From NCBI GenBank assembly GCA_052400685.1, contig JBQTGJ010000009.1: a DNA stretch of 64,000 bases, one strand, 5' to 3'. Made by a program: the position numbers and the translations under genes. The stretch comes from CAZHHH01 sp052400685. GTDB taxonomy: Bacteria; Bacteroidota; Bacteroidia; Bacteroidales; Marinilabiliaceae. The notes beneath the pieces were generated by a model. It was not told the DNA's origin. It made no database searches and saw nothing but the letters and a program-made list of their open reading frames with translations. This document shows positions 42,640-53,169 of this stretch, one piece after another. Position 1 is the stretch's first letter. The number at the start of each line of letters is the position of its first letter.

Positions 42640-45600
42640 TTAAAATTTTACATTCAATTGAAACGTAAATGCTCTTTGTAGGGGATACACCGATCCATTT
42701 GAGGAAGCTTGTCCTGGATCCCAAATTTTGACTTTATCCCAACAAGCCAGATTATCTCCAATAAGACTAAAAGTAGCACTTTCCATACCGATCCGATTCT
42801 TCAACCAGGCGTTGCTCCATCGATAAGAAAGCTCCACATTTTTTAGTCTCAGATAACTAGCATCAGCTAACCAGAAAGTAGAATTACGATTGTTATTGTT
42901 GTTATTTCCATATGACAAACGAGGAAAACGAGCATTCGGATTTTCAGTGTCGGGGGTTCCTGAAATTTCTGCACTAGTCCACCTATTTGTCTGATCTGCG
43001 ACCATTGTTAAGACATTACCGGTTTCTCCTCCAACAAATGGATAATACCCAATTCCACCATAGAAAAAATTAACTTTTCCTACACCTTCAAAGAATGCAC
43101 TGACCATCCAATTCTTATAACGCAATTCTGCTGCAAATCCATATTGAACTTGTGGAATATTAGAATAAGATAAAGGAACTACGTCATCATCATCAATCTT
43201 GCCATCACCATTTACATCCTTGTATTTAATATCGCCCGGAAGAACTTCTTTCTCAAAAGTTTGTCTTGGACTACTCTCCACATCATCTTCGTCTGTAAAC
43301 AACCCCATAGCTATCAAACCCCGTAACACACCATAAGGGACTCCGGAAAAAGATTGATAAGGGTAGCGAATCGTGGATTGTTCCCAATTGGTAACCTCAT
43401 TGCGGGTAATAGTAGTGTTACCACGAACCGTAACAAATAAATCTTTACTAAATTTGTGATTATAACTAATATTCCCGTCAAAACCAGCGCTTTCCATTGA
43501 GCCCACATTAGCAAAAGGCAAAGAGCTTAAACCTCCCTCTTCGGGAATAGACGCACGTTCTTGGAAAATACCCGTCCGAACATCTTTGAAAATATCTGCC
43601 GTCAGCTCAACTTTTCCACCTATAGTCTTTATATCCAGACCCACATCATACTTTTTTGAAGATTCCCACTCCAAGTTATCTGCACCAATCTGAGCTTCAC
43701 CTATTCCATCTCCCCATGCACTTCCCATGTCTTCCATCGTTGTTAAATAAGGAAATCTACGATTATTGGCAATCCGGTCGTTTCCAACTTTTCCTATAGA
43801 ACCACGTATTTTTAAATACTCAATGAAGAACAAATTATCTTTTGTCCACTTATACTGAGTGGGAACCCATCCTAATGCAATGGCTGGGAAAAAACCAAAC
43901 TGATCGCCTGGTCTAAAGTTTTCAGAACCTGTATATCCTGCATTTGCCTCTATTAAATAAGTATCTTTATAGGAATAAGTAGCTCGAGCTGAGAGTGCTT
44001 GATATCTCAACGGAATAGAAGCAATAGCATCATTAGCAGAGGAAGTCTTGTAGTTTTCCATATAATAATGAGTCAAAGCAGAAACTCGATGATCACCAAA
44101 AATTCCGGAATACTCCGCTTTTGTCTCAAAATAATATCTTTTATCTACTCCTGTCGTTCTGTTATATGTAACATCCGATTTAGGGACGGTAATTTGTGTT
44201 ACCAATGAACCATCTATAAAAGAACGATTACTCGCATAATATAGATCAGGCATTTTGTTTCTATAAATATTATGGTAACTGTTCCCGGCATAAGAAAAAA
44301 GTATATTGGCCGTCAAACCTTTAACTATCATATCTAAATCTTGATGAAGATTTAAATTCAAATTAGAAGTGCTGCGGTTGCGCTCCTTATATCCCGTACT
44401 ATTCAACTGAACATAGGGTGAAACCTGATTCCCATTCAATCCAAAAGCAGGAAGTTTACCATCCGAATATCTTACAGGAAGTGTAACTGGAGTTAGGTTG
44501 GCCTGCGCCGTCCACAATGCATCATTATTATCAATATCTCCAAACCCAGGCATATTTTGATCTATAATTATCTGATCAATCCCCAATGAAAGAATGGTTT
44601 TCTCAGTTAAATTAGCATCAATATTAGCTCGGAAAGAGTATTTTTTATAATTCACATTGGTATCATACTTACTAGCCGATTTATCTTGTTTAAAAATAGC
44701 GTCCTTATCCAAAATACCTAAGCTAAGAAAATAACGTGCTGAGCTACTCCCACCAGAAGCACTCAAATAATGCTGTTGATTAAAAGTATAATCTTTTAAA
44801 ATCTCATCTCGCCAATTTACATTGGGATAGAGATCCGGATCAAGTCCTGATTCAAATAAGTCTAATTCTACATCGGTGTATCTGGGTGAAAACCCTCGTG
44901 ATACCCGTGCCTCATTGGCTAAGGCAGCATAAGTAGCTGCATCCACATATTCAGGCGTACGAGCAGAGAAAGAAACGGTAGCGCTTGACTTATGATTAAT
45001 AGTCAACTTACCAGCCTTGCCGCGATTTGTTGTAACAACCACCACGCCATTGGCACCACGCACCCCATAAACTGCAGTCGATGAGGCATCTTTAAGCACT
45101 GAAAAGCTCTCTATATCAGCGGGATCCAAATCATTTAAGTTACCTTGTACACCGTCAATTAAAACCAAAGCACTTTGGTTAGCTCCAAACGTACTAATCC
45201 CGCGAATCCAAAACTCAGAAAAATCTTTTCCGGGTTCCCCACTACGAGTAACAGCAATAATACCCGGAACACGTCCCCCAAGCATATTCGTAACAGAGGT
45301 AGCCGGCACACTCAAACTAGCTGGATCCAAAGAACTTATCGCTCCTACTACAGAAACCTTACGTTGAGAGGAATGTCCTACAACAACCACTTCATCAAAT
45401 AAGCCTATTTCTTCTTTCAAAACAACGATTATCTTTTCTTTTGAGCCATCAACTTTATACTCATAAGATTCAAATCCTACGAAAGAAAAAACAACAACGG
45501 AATTATTTGCTAATTTTCGCAATCTAAACTTTCCATCAATATCGGTGATTGTACCAACAAGCTCATTCCCTTTAGTAACTACGGAAACACCAACTAGCGT

Positions 45601-45714
45601 CTCCCCATTTTCATCCATTACCGTCCCCGCTATCATATAATCAGACTCCTGGGCATATAAAGAACTCACAGACAGGATAATGCAATATATGACTAATATT
45701 AAAACTCTCTTCAT
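42640..45714 (-). CDS. susC: SusC-family TonB-linked outer-membrane transporter
   Basis: The 1024-residue protein has a signal peptide, a carboxypeptidase-regulatory-like domain (about 28-105, GTVMDENGETLVGVSVVTKG) and the plug with the SusC signature (WIRGISTFGANQSALVLIDG..DIESFSVLKDASSTAVYGVRGANGVVVVTT). A long barrel ends with aromatic-rich FTFQLNVKF. It imports oligosaccharides in partnership with the next gene, energised by TonB. The gene starts 15 bases downstream of the TIG/NHL lipoprotein gene, so that gene is the operon's first. Confidence 0.94.
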   Translation of the reverse strand: MKRVLILVIYCIILSVSSLYAQESDYMIAGTVMDENGETLVGVSVVTKGNELVGTITDIDGKFRLRKLANNSVVVFSFVGFESYEYKVDGSKEKIIVVLKEEIGLFDEVVVVGHSSQRKVSVVGAISSLDPASLSVPATSVTNMLGGRVPGIIAVTRSGEPGKDFSEFWIRGISTFGANQSALVLIDGVQGNLNDLDPADIESFSVLKDASSTAVYGVRGANGVVVVTTNRGKAGKLTINHKSSATVSFSARTPEYVDAATYAALANEARVSRGFSPRYTDVELDLFESGLDPDLYPNVNWRDEILKDYTFNQQHYLSASGGSSSARYFLSLGILDKDAIFKQDKSASKYDTNVNYKKYSFRANIDANLTEKTILSLGIDQIIIDQNMPGFGDIDNNDALWTAQANLTPVTLPVRYSDGKLPAFGLNGNQVSPYVQLNSTGYKERNRSTSNLNLNLHQDLDMIVKGLTANILFSYAGNSYHNIYRNKMPDLYYASNRSFIDGSLVTQITVPKSDVTYNRTTGVDKRYYFETKAEYSGIFGDHRVSALTHYYMENYKTSSANDAIASIPLRYQALSARATYSYKDTYLIEANAGYTGSENFRPGDQFGFFPAIALGWVPTQYKWTKDNLFFIEYLKIRGSIGKVGNDRIANNRRFPYLTTMEDMGSAWGDGIGEAQIGADNLEWESSKKYDVGLDIKTIGGKVELTADIFKDVRTGIFQERASIPEEGGLSSLPFANVGSMESAGFDGNISYNHKFSKDLFVTVRGNTTITRNEVTNWEQSTIRYPYQSFSGVPYGVLRGLIAMGLFTDEDDVESSPRQTFEKEVLPGDIKYKDVNGDGKIDDDDVVPLSYSNIPQVQYGFAAELRYKNWMVSAFFEGVGKVNFFYGGIGYYPFVGGETGNVLTMVADQTNRWTSAEISGTPDTENPNARFPRLSYGNNNNNNRNSTFWLADASYLRLKNVELSYRWSNAWLKNRIGMESATFSLIGDNLACWDKVKIWDPGQASSNGSVYPLQRAFTFQLNVKF

Positions 45715-45729
45715 AATTGTTTATTTTAT

Positions 45730-47016
45730 CTATTCAATAGCTAATTTGCGAACACTAACTCCCCAGAACTGTGTGATGTAAAAATTATCTTCTTCATCAA
45801 TAGCAATATCCCATGGCCCTCTGAATCGTGCAACATAAGGATTACCATCCTGACCTCCAGCTTGACCAGCTGATCCTGCAATAGTCGTCACTAAACCCTC
45901 TGGATAAGAAATTTTTCTAACCACATGATTTTGAACTTGAGCAAAGTAGATATTACCTTCCCGATCAACCTTCATACCCATTGGAGAAGTTAACACAGCC
46001 TCGTCTAGGTTTCCATCCTGATTTCCTACACCATTAAATCCAGCAAATTCTTCCACCGTTTTTCCATCCAGGCTAATTTTATAGATACCATGCCCAAACT
46101 CGATTGACATAAAGAAGCAATTATATAAAGGATGATAAAGCAAATGATTATCAGTGCCATTTACAGTGGAACCGCAATCAGTATTTAGTATTTCCACTAA
46201 TCCCGGATCGGAAATATTCATTCTACCAAATTTGGCTTCACTATCACGGAAATAGAGCCACTCTTCATTGGGGCCTAAACATGCTGATTGAATTCTGCCA
46301 AAAAAACCGGGAATTTCTGAAGTCACTCTTTTGGGAATCCATAAACGTGATTGATCAAAGCGATAAACAATGTGAGGTGCATCATAACCAATACAAAAGG
46401 CTGTTTTTTTATCCTTTGTAACAGCTGGGCTTCCGGTACTAAAACCATTCACAAGTGTAATCACTTTATTGTCATCCATTGCTACCATTCGAATTCTCCA
46501 ATCGAAACGCTCGCAAATCATCAAATTATTTCCGGTTAAATACCCGATTCCACAAGTCCAGGCAAATCTTGATTCACCTAAAGAGCCATCCACGTACCCC
46601 CCTTCCTCATCTTTACCAGCAATCGTAGATACCAATTCTTTCACTGAATACTTAAATTTTTTATCTTCAAACACACAAGTATCTTCATCAACCACGACCG
46701 CTACTTCATTGTATCCATCTGGTTGTTTAGGTACCATGCAGTATATCATTTCGCCGTTAGCAGAAATAACTCTTGCTTTCCTATTCCCATTGAATAAAAC
46801 CTGAATGCGAATTGGGTCTGAACCAAAATTCCTTCCTTTTACAATACATTTATCACGCATCCCACCTGAATCAGGTGAGAAAGAATAAATTTCAATCGCC
46901 TTTGACGGGTCATAAATATGACCGGCTTCGGATACTGACTCTGATTTTGAGCAACCGAATATCGCAGCTAAAAAAAAGAGTAATCCAAAAACACCAAATA
47001 TTATATTGGTTTTCAT
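45730..47016 (-). CDS. TIG/IPT plus NHL-repeat surface lipoprotein
   Basis: Lipoprotein signal FLAAIFGC, then a TIG/IPT immunoglobulin-like domain (about 38-125: EIYSFSPDSGGMRDKCIVKGRNFG) and an NHL-type beta-propeller (about 130-428: LTSPMGMKVDREGNIYFAQVQNHVVRKIS; GPWDIAIDEEDNFYITQFWGVSVRKL). IPT/NHL lipoproteins occur in many Bacteroidota PULs as surface glycan-binding or accessory proteins. Here it heads the susCD operon rather than following it. No catalytic residues are recognised. Confidence 0.83.
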   Translation of the reverse strand: MKTNIIFGVFGLLFFLAAIFGCSKSESVSEAGHIYDPSKAIEIYSFSPDSGGMRDKCIVKGRNFGSDPIRIQVLFNGNRKARVISANGEMIYCMVPKQPDGYNEVAVVVDEDTCVFEDKKFKYSVKELVSTIAGKDEEGGYVDGSLGESRFAWTCGIGYLTGNNLMICERFDWRIRMVAMDDNKVITLVNGFSTGSPAVTKDKKTAFCIGYDAPHIVYRFDQSRLWIPKRVTSEIPGFFGRIQSACLGPNEEWLYFRDSEAKFGRMNISDPGLVEILNTDCGSTVNGTDNHLLYHPLYNCFFMSIEFGHGIYKISLDGKTVEEFAGFNGVGNQDGNLDEAVLTSPMGMKVDREGNIYFAQVQNHVVRKISYPEGLVTTIAGSAGQAGGQDGNPYVARFRGPWDIAIDEEDNFYITQFWGVSVRKLAIE

Positions 47017-47206
47017 ACTGATCTGTAGATTAAACTGTTAAACACCTATTATTTTTAATTCACATAAAATTGCATTAACCATAAAGTCAATGAAAAAAAC
47101 GAAGCCATAAAAAGCTCAGATTGATTAATATGGTAGGGTATTAGCTGTTTTTGTGGCACAACATTAACAAAAAAGGTGACTCTATTACACCAAAATATGA
47201 ATGCCT

Positions 47207-49744
47207 CTATTTTCTTTTTAGCCTAAGAATTGTTAAAGAATTTGGCTTAAACTCATAGACAAATGAAGACGCAAACTTATTGTATTGAATCTCAACTGGC
47301 ATTATTTTATAAGGATCCTCAAGCGAATTTTCGTCTTCTTTAGACTTTGCGCTCAATGTGATAACGGCTCCCTCCTTTTCAACCTCTGCCCCATTAATAT
47401 TGATTTGAGTAAAGCTTGATTTGTCTGTAGCATTAACCACTTTAATAATAATCTCATTTGTATCCTCATCATATCCTGCCACATGGAATTTACGATTCAA
47501 AGGTTCACTTTCATGTGTAAGAATCAAATCTCCATCTACAAAATATTCAGCACCAAACTCTGATACTACAATCTTAATATTATACCACTGATTTTCATTT
47601 ATTTTATCAGCAACCTTCTCTGATATAGTGGTAGAAGAATTATCATGAATTGTTTCAATGGCTGAAACTGAATTTCCCCATCCACCTACGTTTAGCATAT
47701 ATCCTTTACCTAGGTCTGTATTCTCAAGACCAAAATAAACCAAAAACCCTTCAGAACCACCCAGTTTTTGAGCTTGAAACTCAATAGTAGAACCTGCCCC
47801 AATTTTTGCTTTATTCCAAATCAAAGTCGTCCTGTTCTCATTACTTAACTGAGTGTATGCACCATCAGTGCTTTCCCATTCACCTTTGCCAACAATCCAT
47901 TGAGAAGCATCATTCATGTCAGCTACAATTACTTCTCCTTTGCTATCGGTAACCTTCAGGTCCCTAAACATCGTTTGTGTACTCCAGGTTCCAAACCCTA
48001 CATACCCTTCCTGACTGATAAATGGTTCTTTTTCAGTAAGATTTATTTCCGCTGTTGTATTAAGATTATAAGATGGCATATTGTCTGCAAACATCTTTTG
48101 TACATAATAGGAAGAACGTCCCATCACTTGATGATTATTCATCCAAATCAAGTTTGTTGGCCATCCACGATCGTTCACATTTTCCAATAGTGGTGCATAG
48201 GAGGCCATCGTCACTAAATCACTATTACGTTCCATTCCTGTTATAAAAGCGGCCTCGCTCAAAGCGGCCAACATATTACCACCACCAACTCCCTGATTAC
48301 AAGCATATTCACCTACATATATTTGATAATTTCCACGCTCTATATTATCAAAGATGGTTGCATTTTTAAAGAAATACTCAGGTGCTACATACCAATGTGG
48401 ATCAATAAGGTCAGTCTTAACTACAGACTTAACACCATCACCTAAACCATGATTAGAGATTAACTTCAATTGTGGGTATTTTGCCTTAATAGCAGAGTAA
48501 AACATATCAAACCGCTTATCGTATACCGGGCCGAAGTTTTCATTCCCAATCTCAACATAGCTGAGAGGATAGGGCGCTGGATGCCCGGCCTTTGCACGCA
48601 CCGCTCCCCAGGTCGTAGAAACATCTCCTATGGCATACTCAATAGCATCAAGAGCATCTTGTATAAATAATTCTGCCTCTTTATCAGAACAAGCCTCTCC
48701 GGTGCGCGCTTGACAAGCAATCCCAACGTTACAAACAAACATACCCTTGGCACCTGTATCTTCACAAAAATCCAGAAATTCTTTATACCCAAAACCTCCA
48801 GTGCTGCGGTACCCCCAGGTATCATATTCTCCAGGACGTGCAGCAGGATCTCCAATCGTTTGCTTCCATTCAATACGATTATTTAGCGTTATACCTTCAA
48901 CAACACATCCTCCTGGCCAACGAATAAATGCAGGATTTAAGCCTTGAAGCATCTCAGCCACATCTGATCGCATACCATTTTTTCGCCCCTTAAATGTTTT
49001 TTCCGGAAACAAAGAAACATAGTCAAACGAAAAATTTCCTTCTCGAGGAAAGTCTATACAAAATTTCCCGACGGTTGTTGTATCATTAGCTGTTAAAAAC
49101 AATTTGTATTCATTCCATTTGCCATCATTGTTAGTCGTTATGGTTTCTTTCGCTAACTCTTTTCCATTTGCGCCAATAAGTCGAACCACCAAATTCCCTT
49201 TATAAGTATTAGCAGTACGCGCAATCATTCTGAGAGCATAACGCTCATCCTTTTTCAAATGAATTCCCCAATACCCACTATTTACTAAAGAGACTCCATC
49301 TAAAGGATTTTTCACTTTGACAAGCATAGACGTCGGGGCAGTTAAATAATTGGGAGAATTGGTTGTTAGTTCCATACTGGCTTCAGCCTCTCCTTTTTTT
49401 AATAAAGACCAGCCAGGGTAAGGATCATTGCCCCATTTAAAGCGTCCACGAGTAGGATGACCCTCCAAATGATTGATTACCTCAGGAGGAAGTAGATCCC
49501 CATTATCCACTGTGTAATTTTTGTCAGGCAACACGCGTTCCTCAAAACTCCGATTCATCAACAATTCACCATACAATCCACCATCGCCTGCATGGTTAAT
49601 CTCTTCAAAGAATATTCCATATAAAGAAGATGGAACTTTGTTTCCTTTTGAGGTTAAATCCACATCAATTGTCATATCTACATCTTGCGTTTGACACGAT
49701 AGTAAAGACAAAAAAAGACCAAAAAATAGAAGCTGTTTTCTCAT
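47207..49744 (-). CDS. GH51 alpha-L-arabinofuranosidase with an inserted beta-sandwich
   Basis: Counted from ATG 49744, the lipobox is LLSC. An N-terminal CBM4-like region, then the GH51 barrel with the acid/base Glu in VEIGNENFGPVYD and the nucleophile in YQIYVGEYACNQG. An insertion (about residues 600-770, VGFGTWSTQTMFRDLKVTDS and IEFQAQKLGGSEGFLVYFG) is a LamG/3-keto-disaccharide-hydrolase-like sandwich, placed before the end of the C-terminal beta domain. The enzyme removes alpha-L-arabinofuranose from arabinan, arabinoxylan or arabinogalactan at the outer surface or in the periplasm. ATG 49756 is possible but gives a poorer signal. Confidence 0.88.
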   Translation of the reverse strand: MRKQLLFFGLFLSLLSCQTQDVDMTIDVDLTSKGNKVPSSLYGIFFEEINHAGDGGLYGELLMNRSFEERVLPDKNYTVDNGDLLPPEVINHLEGHPTRGRFKWGNDPYPGWSLLKKGEAEASMELTTNSPNYLTAPTSMLVKVKNPLDGVSLVNSGYWGIHLKKDERYALRMIARTANTYKGNLVVRLIGANGKELAKETITTNNDGKWNEYKLFLTANDTTTVGKFCIDFPREGNFSFDYVSLFPEKTFKGRKNGMRSDVAEMLQGLNPAFIRWPGGCVVEGITLNNRIEWKQTIGDPAARPGEYDTWGYRSTGGFGYKEFLDFCEDTGAKGMFVCNVGIACQARTGEACSDKEAELFIQDALDAIEYAIGDVSTTWGAVRAKAGHPAPYPLSYVEIGNENFGPVYDKRFDMFYSAIKAKYPQLKLISNHGLGDGVKSVVKTDLIDPHWYVAPEYFFKNATIFDNIERGNYQIYVGEYACNQGVGGGNMLAALSEAAFITGMERNSDLVTMASYAPLLENVNDRGWPTNLIWMNNHQVMGRSSYYVQKMFADNMPSYNLNTTAEINLTEKEPFISQEGYVGFGTWSTQTMFRDLKVTDSKGEVIVADMNDASQWIVGKGEWESTDGAYTQLSNENRTTLIWNKAKIGAGSTIEFQAQKLGGSEGFLVYFGLENTDLGKGYMLNVGGWGNSVSAIETIHDNSSTTISEKVADKINENQWYNIKIVVSEFGAEYFVDGDLILTHESEPLNRKFHVAGYDEDTNEIIIKVVNATDKSSFTQININGAEVEKEGAVITLSAKSKEDENSLEDPYKIMPVEIQYNKFASSFVYEFKPNSLTILRLKRK

Positions 49745-49756
49745 AAAAACATTCAT

Positions 49757-49995
49757 TTAGCGTTTAAAAGGAATCTTTATCATATTGTTAACTATACTTG
49801 TGCAATAAATATTCATTAGTTCAATTATTGCAATATTTTTGTTAATTAATACTACTCTAAAAATAACATAATCAATCAATAACACACAACAATTAATTAA
49901 TCATTAATCATTTAACAATAAACATAATATTTGAAAAATTACAAATACGACATTAATTCCATAAAATAATTTATCTGTGTTTGATGGAATAAGAA
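49757..49995. other. AT-rich gap between GH127 and GH51 genes
   Basis: No ORF is supported. The 239 bases are very AT-rich and may hold a promoter of the GH51 gene, but no consensus promoter could be fixed. Confidence 0.4.
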
Positions 49996-52377
49996 TCATT
50001 TACTCTTTTCTCGAATCAAGCGGCACCCAAAGACTCCCCCGGCCTTATACCCTTTGACTGCCTGGAAACGAATTTTAACTTTAGCTTTATCCCTCAAATA
50101 ATCTACAGGTAATTGATAGGTGATTTCGTAAACTTTATCTACTCCTTTATCCTCTAATACTTGCCTGGACAAAACCTTTCCATCTATCATTATATCAAAT
50201 ATCCTATCTCCACCATCACGTCCCCAGTACTTAACAAGCAGTTGCAAATTTGTTTCCCCTGCTGTAGATAAATCAAATTCAAAATAGCCGCCATCAGAGG
50301 CATCACGCCAACTATAGGTATTCAATGAACCAGCATTGGTCTTCTCACCAGTTAAATTATGATCGCGTTCCGATTGCATTTCAAAACGAATCTCATCAAC
50401 AAGTCTTTGGCGAAGCTCTTTCTCTTTTTTTACATATTCGAAATAGCTTTCTTTCTCAACACTCCACTCCTGTTTGCTGTAGAAATTTAAATAAAGAGCA
50501 TAATCTTTATCTGAAATCGAAAATAGAGGCTTCAGATGCAATTCATGAGATGCAGTCAATCCCTTCGATATAAACAACAGTTTCTTTTTGTCAACAGGGA
50601 ATATCTTTTCGGCATAATCTTCATCATCACTTATTACAACAGGGTCTGAATCCAAAGGATCTCGATTATCATCCAATTCTGCAGCCATTAAAATAGGTCC
50701 ATAAAAAAAGGTCTTACAGCTTGATCGATCTGGTGCCGCCATCGTTGTAAAAGACATTGGCAAGGTTATTTCAATTCTATCTCCTTTTTTCCAGGTACGT
50801 TTCATCAATAAAAATCCATGTTTCGCCTCCTTAAAATGCTGCTTTTTACCATTTACAGAAACGATCATGTCATTCGAAAGCCATTTGGGTTGACGAATGA
50901 GCATCGTAAATTTCTGTTTCCCTTCTAAAATTTCCAGGACGGTTTTCTCTTCAAACGGAAACTTGGTAACCTGTCTTAACTTAATTCCTCTGTCAGTCCA
51001 GTTCATCTCCGAGGAAATGAATAAATTAACAAACAAGCTATCTTGAAACCCATGACTATATATCGACTCAGTATATTTGGTATGATTTTCAATCCCAGTA
51101 CCTACGCAGCACCAAAAAGAATCAAAAGGAGAAGAAAATGATTTGTGACCGCCATTCACATGATTCATATAATAGGTCACCATTCCAGTTTTAGGATGCT
51201 GGGAAGCTAAAATATGATTATAAAGTGCTCGTTCATAATAATCCATTAAGTCTGCATCTGCTGAGAAAGAAAACAATTTCTTCGTCAGTTTTAGCATATT
51301 ATAAGTATTACAGGTCTCAGTAGAATTACTACTAAAATGTTTTGAAATTTGATCTGCCGGCGTAAATCTTTCAAAATCGCTATTTCCGCCATTTGCATAA
51401 GAGTGATGGTTGACGATAGTATTCCAAAAATATTTAGAAATAGAAAGCATTTTTTCATCTCCCATTATCCAGGCTGCCGTAGAACAACCAATAACTTTAG
51501 GAATCAAAGTATTAGCATGCATTCCATTGACTTGATCCTGATGTTCTAAAAGAGGATCCAAAACAGCCTTATGGTAAAAACGCTCTGCAAGAGTTAAATA
51601 TTTTTCCTCTCCCGTTAACGCATATAAAGAATACATGGCATCGTTCATTCCTCCAAATTCACATTGCAGGAATTGCTGAAACTGATCTTCATTCAAACCA
51701 TTTGTCACATTAATGAGCCAGTCGGCTAATAATGTAACAACCTTTTTAGCGTCCTGATTTTCAACATATAGAAAGGCATCAATAAGACCTGCATAAAGTT
51801 TATGCATAGTATACATTGGCACCCAACCTCCATTTAAATCAAAACCTGAAGAATAAAGTTTACCTTCAGAAATCTCCGTAAAGATTCTGCTCTGCTCCGG
51901 AATCCCGCCCACAAAGCCTGACATTACACCTGTATATTGCTGCTGACACAAATCCAATTGAGTAACAATATAATCAACCCGATCTTTAAACTCTTTTTCA
52001 TGAGTAACACCATATTGTAACGCACAAGCCGACAAATAATGTCCTAATGTATGTCCGGAAATTCCTTCACTTTCCCAACCTCCATATACAGCTCCTTTTG
52101 TTGGCAAACCAGCATATAAATAAAAACGATGCAAGAGTCTATCAGGATCTAAATCTAACAGCCATTGTCGATTACGCTCCATGGCATCCTTAAACAATCC
52201 ATCACCCAAAGAAACCTCTGACAATTTAAAGTCGTAAGCTTTTATCGTTTCTTTAGGTGAAACAACAAGTTCTGTTGAGTTGATACGTGGATAAAGTGAT
52301 TGAGCTAAAACAGCTCCATCAAAACCTATTACCCCAATAATCATCCATAAAATAAATCTGTTAAAATTGTGTCTCAT
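49996..52377 (-). CDS. GH127 beta-L-arabinofuranosidase
   Basis: The start at 52377 gives a good signal peptide (GVIGFDGAVLAQ); the track ATG at 52434 adds 19 residues with none of its own. The family is shown by GGWESEGISGHTLGHYLSA, GGMNDAMYSLY, and the Glu-x-Cys pair in TETCNTYNMLK plus the double Cys in FWCCVGTGIENH. These supply the zinc-bound Cys nucleophile site of HypBA1-type enzymes. It cleaves beta-L-arabinofuranose-beta-1,2-arabinofuranose links, as in hydroxyproline-rich plant glycoproteins. With GH51 it defines an arabinose theme. Confidence 0.9.
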   Translation of the reverse strand: MRHNFNRFILWMIIGVIGFDGAVLAQSLYPRINSTELVVSPKETIKAYDFKLSEVSLGDGLFKDAMERNRQWLLDLDPDRLLHRFYLYAGLPTKGAVYGGWESEGISGHTLGHYLSACALQYGVTHEKEFKDRVDYIVTQLDLCQQQYTGVMSGFVGGIPEQSRIFTEISEGKLYSSGFDLNGGWVPMYTMHKLYAGLIDAFLYVENQDAKKVVTLLADWLINVTNGLNEDQFQQFLQCEFGGMNDAMYSLYALTGEEKYLTLAERFYHKAVLDPLLEHQDQVNGMHANTLIPKVIGCSTAAWIMGDEKMLSISKYFWNTIVNHHSYANGGNSDFERFTPADQISKHFSSNSTETCNTYNMLKLTKKLFSFSADADLMDYYERALYNHILASQHPKTGMVTYYMNHVNGGHKSFSSPFDSFWCCVGTGIENHTKYTESIYSHGFQDSLFVNLFISSEMNWTDRGIKLRQVTKFPFEEKTVLEILEGKQKFTMLIRQPKWLSNDMIVSVNGKKQHFKEAKHGFLLMKRTWKKGDRIEITLPMSFTTMAAPDRSSCKTFFYGPILMAAELDDNRDPLDSDPVVISDDEDYAEKIFPVDKKKLLFISKGLTASHELHLKPLFSISDKDYALYLNFYSKQEWSVEKESYFEYVKKEKELRQRLVDEIRFEMQSERDHNLTGEKTNAGSLNTYSWRDASDGGYFEFDLSTAGETNLQLLVKYWGRDGGDRIFDIMIDGKVLSRQVLEDKGVDKVYEITYQLPVDYLRDKAKVKIRFQAVKGYKAGGVFGCRLIREKSK

Positions 52378-52573
52378 AAGTTCTTTACTTTTTTTACTCC
52401 ATTTAGGTAAAGTGAGGCCGTTACAGAAGTACAATTGGCGCCATCAAAAATGTTATTTATTCTGGAGCCGCCCATACAGGAAGCCATCCCTCTTGCGGAT
52501 TTATATTTTTTAAACAAAAGAAAGGAGCTAAGCTTAAGAGGAGGGTTAAAAAAGGTTTAATTAATCCAATAAA

Positions 52574-52586
52574 AACGTTAACCGTT
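52574..52586. promoter_or_regulatory. Small imperfect palindrome upstream of GH127
   Basis: AACG-TTAAC-CGTT is a dyad of two perfect 4-base arms, embedded in a direct repeat CGTTAA/CCGTTAA. It sits about 200 bases before the GH127 start. It may be an operator, but a single copy is weak evidence. Confidence 0.3.
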
Positions 52587-52883
52587 AAGTCAAAACAAAG
52601 ATTCTTCAATCCCAATCGTATTCATGAGGTAAAAAAAACTTTTCTTATTTCAAGTAACATTAAGCTATTGAATAAAAAACAAAAATTGTTAAAAAGTTCA
52701 TCCAATCTGCCCTAATTTAAATACCATTGAAGGGTACAATGTAAAGCAAATTCATTCAGTGAATCAATTCTAAAAAAATCATAAACAAAAAAGAATCCTT
52801 GAAAAGGTTAAAACCTGAAATTTTTCAGACCTAACAAACAGTGTCTGAAAGATATATTCATATCAACCACATCTGTCCTAAAT

Positions 52884-53028
52884 AGTGTTTGTCTATAAAG
52901 TCAACTTCTACGTTACGCTTGTCATAAAAACAGTCATTTACGAAAAGTAAACGCCTTGATTTTTAAGACTTCACAAGCCTTGAATTTGAACTTTATAGCT
53001 CAAACACCCTACTTTATGGACAGACTCT
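52884..53028 (-). repeat. MITE-like element, copy F, reverse orientation
   Basis: The ends AGTGTTTGTCTATAAAG (52884-52900) and CTTTATGGACAGACTCT (right side) are clear terminal inverted repeats. The core reads TAAACGCCTTGATTTTTAAG and CAAGCCTTGAATTTGAAC. The element is 145 bp. Left flank is AAAT, right flank AATT. It stands about 140 bases before an IS4-type transposase relic. Confidence 0.75.
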
Positions 53029-53169
53029 AATTAAAGACAATTAGACTCAGGTTTCCTGAAACATTTTTTTTATGGTGTCAACTAATTGGCTATGAAAACA
53101 AATTTATCTGAATTTGTTCAAATCAGTCAAACTTAATGCAGAAACTCTTACAACGCACTAACAGAAAAG

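Noticed and set aside
49757..49995. Promoter for GH51
   Set aside because: Several T-rich words exist but none has a TTG at the right 19-base spacing from TAnnTTTG.
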